A stretch of 20,523 nt of DNA from the IMG/VR virus record IMGVR_UViG_3300044949_001905, positions 1-20,523 of that record, one strand, 5' to 3'. Position numbers and translations under genes: made by a program. The notes below the pieces were generated by a model that worked only from the letters and a program-made list of their open reading frames with translations, made no database searches and had not been told where the DNA came from. Source of the DNA: a virus. Of the stretch, positions 16,227 to 20,523 are shown in pieces. Position 1 is the first letter of the stretch, and each line of letters opens with the position of its first letter.

Positions 16227-16319
16227 GCTAACAGCGTATATGCAAGATACGCCATGAAGCGGTTTACAATTATTTAAGTTCATGGTTTGGCGTACCTCGC
16301 ATATACGCAAAACGTTATC
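16227..16319 (-). repeat. attC-like imperfect hairpin B (93 nt)
   Basis: The outer boxes are GCTAAC (16227-16232) and GTTATC (16314-16319). Inside, GCGTATATGC (16234-16243) pairs perfectly with GCATATACGC (16299-16308). After a 4-nt internal loop, TACGCC (16248-16253) pairs with GGCGTA (16289-16294), and ATGAA (16254-16258) pairs with TTCAT (16279-16283), with a 5-nt bulge GGTTT on one side only. Two paired blocks, an asymmetric bulge and a variable terminal loop are the hallmarks of folded attC sites. Its sequence differs from hairpin A while the plan is the same. Confidence 0.55.
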
Positions 16320-16362
16320 AGCAATTACTACATTCATTGTATCTTTGTCCTAATAAGACCCC

Positions 16363-16599
16363 TCACGCCTCTTCACAATGCTCACCCGGAGGGGTTTTCG
16401 ATTTTTCTGCCCAGTACTCATCAAAGTCAATTAAGGCACGGAGGAACACCTTGCCTCTGGCATCAAACCTTATTAGGGCAGCATCCCAGGTTTCACCATG
16501 TTGCTGCCTTTCCATTTCAAGAGCCTGCTCAACAATGTCAGGCCACTTTGTAGAGCCTTTTAAAAAATCATGCTCCAAGAGCCATTCTACTGCTGTCAT
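16363..16599 (-). CDS. Small conserved phage protein (78 aa)
   Basis: The protein begins MTAVEWLLEHDFL and contains VEQALEMERQQHGETWDAAL, then FDARGKVFLRALIDFDEYW. This combination (TAVEWL at the start, ALEMEKQQHGETWDAA, a Phe-Asp-Glu-Tyr end) is one I associate with a widespread small protein in Bacteroidota phages and prophages, of unknown function. It is the last gene of the minus-strand operon and overlaps the DUF3310 gene by ATGA. Its 3' end lies about 40 bp from attC-like hairpin B, so the phage operon ends where the cassette-like region begins. Confidence 0.8.
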   Translation of the reverse strand: MTAVEWLLEHDFLKGSTKWPDIVEQALEMERQQHGETWDAALIRFDARGKVFLRALIDFDEYWAEKSKTPPGEHCEEA

Positions 16600-16847
16600 A
16601 GCTTCTCAATCTCCCTATTCAAATACCACTGCGCCTTCTTCAAGTCCTCCAGCTTGCTGCCCTTCTTGCCTGCCCTACTGATGTACTTTATGACATTGCC
16701 CAGGTTAAAGCCAAGCTCCCATGCCTCTATGACCTTGATTGCCTCATAGATGTTCTCTGCTCCACCATAGTGAGCAGGATGATCTACTGCCTGCAATGGC
16801 TTCTCCTCCGGCAGGCTGTTAAGGTAACTACTGATGATGTCTCCCAT
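16596..16847 (-). CDS. DUF3310 protein (83 aa)
   Basis: Residues about 20-80 match the DUF3310 pattern common in phages: VDHPAHYGG, then YEAIKVIEAW, then NLGNVIKYISRAGKK, then LEDLKKAQWYLNREI. The family is a small cytoplasmic phage protein often found among nucleotide-metabolism or early genes; its function is not settled. Length is typical. It overlaps the 78-aa gene by ATGA and begins 2 nt after the preceding stop, so it is part of the minus-strand operon. Confidence 0.92.
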   Translation of the reverse strand: MGDIISSYLNSLPEEKPLQAVDHPAHYGGAENIYEAIKVIEAWELGFNLGNVIKYISRAGKKGSKLEDLKKAQWYLNREIEKL

Positions 16848-16849
16848 AG

Positions 16850-17074
16850 TTAAGGATAATAAAAAACTGGTTTAGGAATATTAAACTCCGACATGGTTCT
16901 GCCTCTAAGCTCTTCCATGTCTTTGTAAAGCTTGCCATTGAAATAATATCCAACATGCCTGGGCTTGCTCCGCATGTTAATAAGTTCAGCCTTAATCAGC
17001 ACATCATTAACATCTACTTCGCCCTCATTGCTGACAATAAAGTCAATCAATTCCTCAATCGGTGTCGGGTTCAT
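16850..17074 (-). CDS. Hypothetical small protein (74 aa)
   Basis: I do not recognise a family. The N-terminal half is acidic and helical (PIEELIDFIVSNEGEVDVND); the C-terminal half has aromatic and Lys/Gly-rich sequence (RHVGYYFNGKLYKDMEELRG) ending PVFYYP. No membrane segment or catalytic motif is seen. It overlaps the upstream 62-aa gene by 20 nt and is separated from DUF3310 by 2 nt, so it is co-transcribed with both. Confidence 0.7.
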   Translation of the reverse strand: MNPTPIEELIDFIVSNEGEVDVNDVLIKAELINMRSKPRHVGYYFNGKLYKDMEELRGRTMSEFNIPKPVFYYP

Positions 17075-17243
17075 TGCTTTCTTTAATTAGTAATTGAATT
17101 ACATGTCTAATATAGATGAGCGCATTCATGCCTCCCTGCCAATAGTTTCTGCTTGTTTTGTCATTGCCATCATGCTCCATCAACATCTTTTTTGATTTGA
17201 TTTCCTTTTCTACAATGATAAGCACTTGCTCAAGATTGGTCAT
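17055..17243 (-). CDS. Hypothetical small protein (62 aa)
   Basis: A small, mostly helical and basic protein (LEQVLIIVEKEIKSKKML, then RNYWQGGMNALIYIRHVIQL) with no recognised domain. A heptad-like pattern of Leu/Ile in both halves could mediate coiled-coil contacts. The start overlaps the previous gene by ATGA and the 3' end overlaps the next gene by 20 nt, which supports expression in the operon. Confidence 0.7.
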   Translation of the reverse strand: MTNLEQVLIIVEKEIKSKKMLMEHDGNDKTSRNYWQGGMNALIYIRHVIQLLIKESNEPDTD

Positions 17244-17470
17244 ATTATTATGCGGTCAATGTTAATATCATGGGCTTCCTTTAGCTCATTCCAAGCCTCC
17301 CAGAGATGAGCCTCATCAATGTGCTTACCATCCTCTGATGTGTCTACCAATTGATTGAGTTTGTTGCGCCAATCCCAGATGAATAAAGCCATATCAAGTG
17401 ACTTAACACAACGATAGTGATTAATTGCATCATCTGCATCATCCATATTAAAGGATAGTACTGCTCTCAT
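17240..17470 (-). CDS. Small conserved phage protein (76 aa)
   Basis: The start (MRAVLSFNMDDADDAINHYR), followed by DMALFIWDWRNKLNQLV, resembles a small acidic protein seen in many tailed phages, in which a short strand beginning M-K-A-x-L-x-F-x-L is followed by a W-D motif and a helix. The function is unknown. It overlaps both neighbours by 4 nt (ATGA), directly downstream of the GT2 gene. Confidence 0.75.
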   Translation of the reverse strand: MRAVLSFNMDDADDAINHYRCVKSLDMALFIWDWRNKLNQLVDTSEDGKHIDEAHLWEAWNELKEAHDINIDRIII

Positions 17471-18168
17471 ATCTTTCTTTTTTTAAGGCTGTCCAGATGC
17501 CCGATGTGCTTGACAAAACCCCTGCACAAGGTCAGGCCAATGTAGCCGGCTTCGTAATACTTCTTGTTATACTGAATCTCAGCAATTGCATGATCATTGC
17601 TTCTCCACTCGCAGAAGTTGCTGAACTTGCCCATTGCTTTGTAATCGGATAGCCTTCGCAATCCGGGATTCCAGGTAAAGCCATGCCAATGACCCTTATA
17701 CCGATGGGCAAGCTGCTGATATCTGACATGTTGTTTTGTTATCTTCATGCCCGGCAGAACGGTATGCCCATTGCGGTCAGAGGGATGTCTCATCCAGACA
17801 CATGCACACTTAGGCTCAGCCTCCAGCACCGAGCGAGAATCATGGATAAAGCCTTCAGCATAAAACTCCCAGTCATCTTCGCAGTGAAAAATGTAAGGAG
17901 TAGTAACCTGAGAGTAGAGTGTATCAATTGCATGCACCTGACCTCGCCTGTTGCTGCTTGACCACTCAGCCATAATCTGCCAATGCCTCATCAGGAATCG
18001 GTCTAATTCCTTAACCAGGACAGCATCAATTGCACCGGAGTCATCGTGTATTAAGAAAGCTGCCGGAGGTAGTCCATCCCAATAGCTGACCAGACTGCTG
18101 ATGGTTTTCTCAAGTAAATCCCATCTTCCGCAGCTGGTCAGGCAGACAGTTATATCTCTCTTATCCAT
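17467..18168 (-). CDS. Family 2-like glycosyltransferase (233 aa)
   Basis: The N-terminus (ITVCLTSCGRWDLLEKTISS, from residue 6) is the first strand and helix of a GT-A fold. H41-D42-D43 in FLIHDDSG and N73-RRG fit GT2 sugar-nucleotide-binding positions, and E97-D98-D99 in HCEDDWEF is the metal-binding DxD-like motif. A C-terminal region with W and H residues (GHWHGFTWNPG) probably shapes the acceptor site. The ATG at 18168 is preferred over the TTG at 18180 because it overlaps the stop of the 35-aa gene in the string ATGGATAA, the same type of junction seen in the tail genes. Possible acceptors are phage virion proteins, modified DNA bases or host surface glycans. Confidence 0.85.
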   Translation of the reverse strand: MDKRDITVCLTSCGRWDLLEKTISSLVSYWDGLPPAAFLIHDDSGAIDAVLVKELDRFLMRHWQIMAEWSSSNRRGQVHAIDTLYSQVTTPYIFHCEDDWEFYAEGFIHDSRSVLEAEPKCACVWMRHPSDRNGHTVLPGMKITKQHVRYQQLAHRYKGHWHGFTWNPGLRRLSDYKAMGKFSNFCEWRSNDHAIAEIQYNKKYYEAGYIGLTLCRGFVKHIGHLDSLKKRKI

Positions 18169-18268
18169 TAATGTAGGCAATGAATTTTACAATTAATAAG
18201 CCAAATAGCAGAGTGTACACCATCCAGAACACTGACTGAATGCATGCTTCTTTGATGTTTACTTTCAT
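18161..18268 (-). CDS. Single-pass membrane microprotein (35 aa)
   Basis: This short frame is well supported by its junctions. The ATG at 18268 is 2 nt after the stop of the 102-aa gene, and its TAA overlaps the glycosyltransferase ATG by 8 nt. The peptide starts MKVNIKEACIQ, continues with a membrane segment (VFWMVYTLLFGLLIVKFIAY) and ends ING. It may anchor the neighbouring glycosyltransferase or act on the membrane by itself. No family is recognised. Confidence 0.65.
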   Translation of the reverse strand: MKVNIKEACIQSVFWMVYTLLFGLLIVKFIAYING

Positions 18269-18270
18269 AA

Positions 18271-18579
18271 TTAAATAAAGTAAGAGTTGTCAATTAAAAG
18301 TAACTCAGTTCCTGGACTTGCCAAATAGTAGGTTTTGCCATTCCAAGCCATGATTTGTTGATCATATTGCTCTTTGGTAATTGTCACCCCTACAAATAGC
18401 ACATGAATATTGCCTTGTGTGTGATGATAACTAATGTAATAGATTTCATCAATTTGATAGACCACCAATTGCCCACCCATCAGGCAGGCTCTGTGGATGT
18501 CTTGGATAGTGCCATCATAGATGTCTACCCACATTCGATTTTGTAAGTCAATCCTGACTTTGCTGCGCATGTTATTCAT
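18271..18579 (-). CDS. Hypothetical protein, first gene of minus-strand operon (102 aa)
   Basis: No family is recognised. The sequence reads as mostly beta strand (VRIDLQNRMWVDIYDG, then QLVVYQIDEIYYISYHH, then KTYYLASPGTELLLID), suggesting a small beta-barrel or sheet protein, without membrane segment. It is the first gene after the divergent promoter region, with a leader of about 47 nt if the TATTTTTG box is used. The 35-aa gene follows by 2 nt, so it heads the eight-gene operon. Confidence 0.7.
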   Translation of the reverse strand: MNNMRSKVRIDLQNRMWVDIYDGTIQDIHRACLMGGQLVVYQIDEIYYISYHHTQGNIHVLFVGVTITKEQYDQQIMAWNGKTYYLASPGTELLLIDNSYFI

Positions 18580-18593
18580 AATTAATTATTGGT

Positions 18594-18601
18594 TAGATTT
18601 G
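18594..18601 (+). promoter_or_regulatory. Candidate promoter -7 box for the plus-strand neck operon
   Basis: TAGATTTG matches TAnnTTTG exactly in the 77-nt divergent gap. The implied start near 18608 leaves an A-rich leader of about 50 nt before the ATG at 18657, typical for Bacteroidota. A -33 element is not clear. Confidence 0.5.
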
Positions 18602-18632
18602 TGATGCAATAAAGGCAAAGGAAAAATAACTG

Positions 18633-18640
18633 CAAAAATA
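18633..18640 (-). promoter_or_regulatory. Candidate promoter -7 box for the minus-strand operon
   Basis: On the minus strand TATTTTTG fits TAnnTTTG, with an implied start near 18626 and a leader of about 47 nt before the ATG at 18579. It faces the plus-strand box at 18594, so the two transcripts would overlap at their 5' ends. The region is very AT-rich, so a chance match is possible. Confidence 0.4.
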
Positions 18641-18656
18641 TTTTTAAAAATAATTT

Positions 18657-19196
18657 ATGCCAGTCTATGACAGCACCTCTGCCTTCCTCCGGCAGCAATT
18701 CAGAAACTTTAAGGAGGCATCCAAAGCCGACAAGGTACTGAGGGCTGCTGCCCTTTATGCTGCTCCTGCTGTTCAGGATAGAGTTCAAAGTAGTGGCAGA
18801 AAGTCTGATGGTACTCAATTACCTCCCTATGATTCTGGGCGCACAGTAAGCACTGCCAGCCCAATAGGTAAGAAATTCGGAGACATTGCAACTAAAAAGC
18901 AAGCCAAATCCTTTGGAGATCGGGCATCGTTTAGCAGCTATAAAGAGTTCAGGCAAAGACTTGGCAGGCAGGTTGCCTACATGGACTTGACATTAACCGG
19001 AGACATGTGGGCAAGCTGGAAGCCAGTGCCAATAAGCAACACTGCCTATGGTGTTACCTTCACTTCAATTGAGCAGGCTAAGGTTGCCGGATATTTGGAG
19101 GAGAGATTCGGTGCTATTTTTGAACTTTCTGACCAGGAGCTTGACCAATCGCTTCAGATCATCAATCGACTGGCAACTCAAATCCTTGCTAAATGA
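18657..19196 (+). CDS. Head-tail completion protein, Mu gpG / HK97 gp10-like (179 aa)
   Basis: An N-terminal helical region with basic residues is followed by LTGDMWASWKPVPIS, then GVTFTSIEQAKVAGYLEERFG and IFELSDQE near residues 110-160. This order (L-T-G-x-M-x-x-S-W, V-x-F, A-x-Y, R-F, F-x-L-S) is that of phage virion morphogenesis / neck proteins, which join head and tail. It starts a plus-strand operon after the divergent promoter region and overlaps the next gene by ATGA. The exact family name (Mu gpG or HK97 gp10) cannot be decided by eye. Confidence 0.7.
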   Translation: MPVYDSTSAFLRQQFRNFKEASKADKVLRAAALYAAPAVQDRVQSSGRKSDGTQLPPYDSGRTVSTASPIGKKFGDIATKKQAKSFGDRASFSSYKEFRQRLGRQVAYMDLTLTGDMWASWKPVPISNTAYGVTFTSIEQAKVAGYLEERFGAIFELSDQELDQSLQIINRLATQILAK

Positions 19197-19678
19197 TAGT
19201 CACCAAGGTAACCGTTGAATCTGCGCTCAAGAATCTCTGCGATAATCTGGCAGGTACATTTGTCAACAACATGCTCAACTATGGGGAGGCTGTTGAGAGC
19301 ATTGTAGAAGGCAGTGCTGGCAACTATGTAACCAAGGATGGACATACTTATTGCGCTGTCAATGACACCTATCCTCTGGTAGTGTTTCTGGTTCGGGAAT
19401 CAGCCAGCCTTGAAGCAACTCCAGCCGGAGGCAGAGCCAACAGCCTGCTCAGGACAGTCAACTTTAAATTAGTAGCTAATTCAACTTTTGAGAATGCCGA
19501 GTTCGGCATTACTTCCATCATCAACAGAACTAAAGGTATAACTTATGCCGGTACGGATTTCAATTCCAAAGCAATCGCCAACCAATACTTCGGGCTACCA
19601 GAGCGAAACTTTGAGACCTACTTCTTCACAATTGACTTCGCTGTCACGGAGCGCATCAGTTGTGCAGTTGCCTGTTGA
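19193..19678 (+). CDS. Probable tail terminator / head-tail joining protein (161 aa)
   Basis: An alpha/beta protein of about the length of tail terminators. It has an N-terminal helix (VTVESALKNLCDNLAG), a long strand region with TYPLVVFLVRESASLEATPA and LLRTVNFKLVANSTF, and a C-terminal strand pair (ETYFFTIDFAVTERISC). It follows a completion protein and precedes further late genes, which is where tail terminator genes usually sit. The stop overlaps the start of the GT25 gene by 11 nt. The function is inferred from position and fold impression. Confidence 0.55.
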   Translation: MIVTKVTVESALKNLCDNLAGTFVNNMLNYGEAVESIVEGSAGNYVTKDGHTYCAVNDTYPLVVFLVRESASLEATPAGGRANSLLRTVNFKLVANSTFENAEFGITSIINRTKGITYAGTDFNSKAIANQYFGLPERNFETYFFTIDFAVTERISCAVAC

Positions 19679-20324
19679 TGCTATTTACTTTATCAGTTTA
19701 AAAAAGGCCAGTCAGCGAAGGAACAGACTTCTCCAGCACCTAAAAGGTCTGAAAGATGCACATGGCAGACCTCCGCAATGGCATGAGGCCAATGATGGCA
19801 ATAAGCCTGGTCATGTGGTTGACAATAGCCTGAAGCGGTCAAGAAAGCGACCTAATATGTCCATTGGAGAGATAGGCTGCTGTGCTTCTCACCGGGAAGT
19901 TTGGACATCTATTGTCCAAAATGGTCATCAAACTGCATTGGTTCTGGAAGATGATGCCAGGTTTGAGATTAACAAATTGCAAAACCTGATTAAGCATTGG
20001 GATAAGCTGCCAGACTTTGACTTCCTGCATTTAGGATGGGAATATTATGCTGGCTACAAGGAGCAGACAATTGAGAAGGTGAGCATTCCAGAACTGCCTG
20101 ATCTCTGGAAAGGCGATGGAATGTGGCTAACACATGCCTACATCATTACTAATCATTGCGCCTTGGATTGGCTTCAGCAAACTATTGTGCAAATCAATGG
20201 TCTGGATGCCCTGACAGCAGACATGCAGAGTGGTTGTCTGGCCTATGGCTTTAAGCCAGCCATTGCCTACCAGGAGCGAGGCACTTCAGGAATGCTCCGC
20301 AGTTCAATACATCACACAGGGTAA
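19668..20324 (+). CDS. GT25-family glycosyltransferase (218 aa)
   Basis: The protein matches the GT25 (LPS glycosyltransferase) pattern: an N-terminal AIYFISLKKASQRRNRL, then GEIGCCASHREVW (67-79), then ALVLEDDARF with the metal-binding E94-D95-D96, and DFLHLGW. A further segment (GDGMWLTHAYIITN) matches the usual G-x-x-x-Y-x-I-S block. A longer open frame from 19545 would overlap the upstream gene by 130 nt. The TTG at 19668 (LPVDAIYF) or the GTG at 19662 gives the expected N-terminus; no ATG is suitably placed. Lying within the neck/tail operon, it is likely expressed late and may glycosylate a virion protein, though host LPS is an alternative acceptor. Confidence 0.88.
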   Translation: MPVDAIYFISLKKASQRRNRLLQHLKGLKDAHGRPPQWHEANDGNKPGHVVDNSLKRSRKRPNMSIGEIGCCASHREVWTSIVQNGHQTALVLEDDARFEINKLQNLIKHWDKLPDFDFLHLGWEYYAGYKEQTIEKVSIPELPDLWKGDGMWLTHAYIITNHCALDWLQQTIVQINGLDALTADMQSGCLAYGFKPAIAYQERGTSGMLRSSIHHTG

Positions 20325-20352
20325 CTTAATTCGTAACTTATATTAAACAAAA

Positions 20353-20523
20353 ATGGATAATTTACAGTACATCCGTGATGCCATCAGACAGCATGGCAAT
20401 CGCACTCAGGTAAAAGTAATTCGTTGGGAAATCAACCCAGTAACAGGCGCACAGGATACTCCCTATGAGGTATCTGTCAATGCTCAGATTGCTCTCCGAG
20501 AATTGCAAAAGCCAGTTAATAAG
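20353..20523 (+). CDS. Start of a further late gene (partial, 57 codons)
   Basis: The frame is open from the ATG at 20353 to the end of the window, following an AT-rich leader of 28 nt after the GT25 stop. The visible sequence (MDNLQYIRDAIRQHGNRTQ, then KVIRWEINPVTGAQD, then VSVNAQIALRELQKPV) has no recognised motif. Position suggests another neck or tail gene, but 57 residues are too few to assign. Confidence 0.7.
   Translation, partial: MDNLQYIRDAIRQHGNRTQVKVIRWEINPVTGAQDTPYEVSVNAQIALRELQKPVNK

Larger units (their letters stand above)
15589..16319 (-). mobile_element. Putative two-unit integron-like gene-cassette array
   Basis: GTTAGC at 15589, GTTAGC at 15948 and GTTATC at 16314 divide this stretch into two units of 359 and 366 bp. 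Each unit holds one small minus-strand gene (63 and 83 aa) plus an imperfect hairpin of about 90-130 nt upstream of that gene on the minus strand. The opposite end of each hairpin carries GCTAAC (15824 and 16227). Read on the minus strand, the order is gene, hairpin site, gene, hairpin site, with every gene in the same orientation, as in integron cassette arrays. Only the key AAC/GTT triplets of the consensus boxes (RYYYAAC, GTTRRRY) are kept. No integron integrase is in the window. The identity is inference; the spacing and symmetry are visible. Confidence 0.45.

Noticed and set aside
16340-16347. TATCTTTG, a plus-strand -7 box match
   Set aside because: No plus-strand gene follows it; the open frames at 16287-16681 are antisense to conserved phage genes.
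16358-16395. ACCCCTC/GAGGGGT stem followed by TTTTC on the plus strand
   Set aside because: The loop is 24 nt, it lies mostly within the coding end of a minus-strand gene, and no plus-strand gene ends here.
17683-17961. 92-aa plus-strand open frame
   Set aside because: It is antisense to the GT2 gene, whose motifs are clear.
18169-18180. TTG start for the GT2 gene
   Set aside because: The ATG at 18168 overlaps the microprotein stop in the same manner as other junctions and gives a normal GT2 N-terminus.
18582-18818. 78-aa minus-strand open frame
   Set aside because: It covers the divergent promoter gap and the start of the head-tail completion gene, with no protein-like features of its own.
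19545-19667. Longer N-terminus for the GT25 gene
   Set aside because: The extra residues are Ser/Thr-rich, overlap the upstream gene deeply and precede the family's usual first strand.
1-20523. tRNA genes, CRISPR arrays, integrase or transposase genes
   Set aside because: I found no tRNA-like T-loop sequence, no regularly spaced repeats of CRISPR size, and no recombinase motif in any plausible protein.

Overview
The window is a stretch of tailed-phage (or prophage) genome, most likely from a phage of Bacteroidota. That host call is inference. It rests on the lack of Shine-Dalgarno sequences before the start codons I checked, AT-rich leaders, several copies of the Bacteroidota -7 promoter motif TAnnTTTG near gene starts, and small proteins of types I associate with Bacteroidota phages. 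I see no tRNA, rRNA, CRISPR array, integrase, terminase or major capsid gene; these probably lie outside the window.

Layout. (1) 2-9532, plus strand: the tail block. It holds the 3' part of the tape measure gene, a strong intrinsic terminator, a large tail/baseplate protein, a glycine-rich tail fibre with an AT-rich 3' end, a 71-aa orphan, an 853-aa structural protein with a duplicated Cys-bearing region, and a 295-aa structural protein ending in an Ig-like domain. (2) 9543-12216, plus: the portal, which carries a DnaJ-like CxxCxGxG pair, and an SPP1 gp7-type head morphogenesis protein. (3) 12298-12798, minus: a lone predicted PD-(D/E)XK nuclease in an otherwise plus-strand block. (4) 12847-15486, plus: two small basic proteins, an M15 peptidase endolysin, a membrane/lysis cluster whose starts and stops overlap, and a 344-aa phage-associated protein.

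(5) 15487-16362 is the strangest stretch. Two small minus-strand genes (63 and 83 aa) alternate with imperfect hairpins of about 90-130 nt. Each junction is marked by GTTAGC, GCTAAC or GTTATC, giving two units of 359 and 366 bp. This is the layout of an integron gene-cassette array with attC-like sites, which would be unusual inside a phage. (6) 16363-18579, minus: a compact operon of eight genes, including a family 2 glycosyltransferase, a DUF3310 protein, a 35-aa membrane microprotein and several small conserved or orphan phage proteins. (7) A divergent promoter region at 18580-18656. (8) 18657-20523, plus: head-tail completion proteins, a GT25 glycosyltransferase embedded in the same operon, and the start of one further gene.

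Working together: blocks 1, 2 and 8 build the virion. Block 4 provides lysis. The two glycosyltransferases suggest sugar modification of virion proteins, phage DNA or the host surface. The minus-strand nuclease and cassette-like genes look like accessory cargo. The order tail, portal, lysis, neck differs from the common head-to-tail order and suggests a rearranged or circularly permuted module map.
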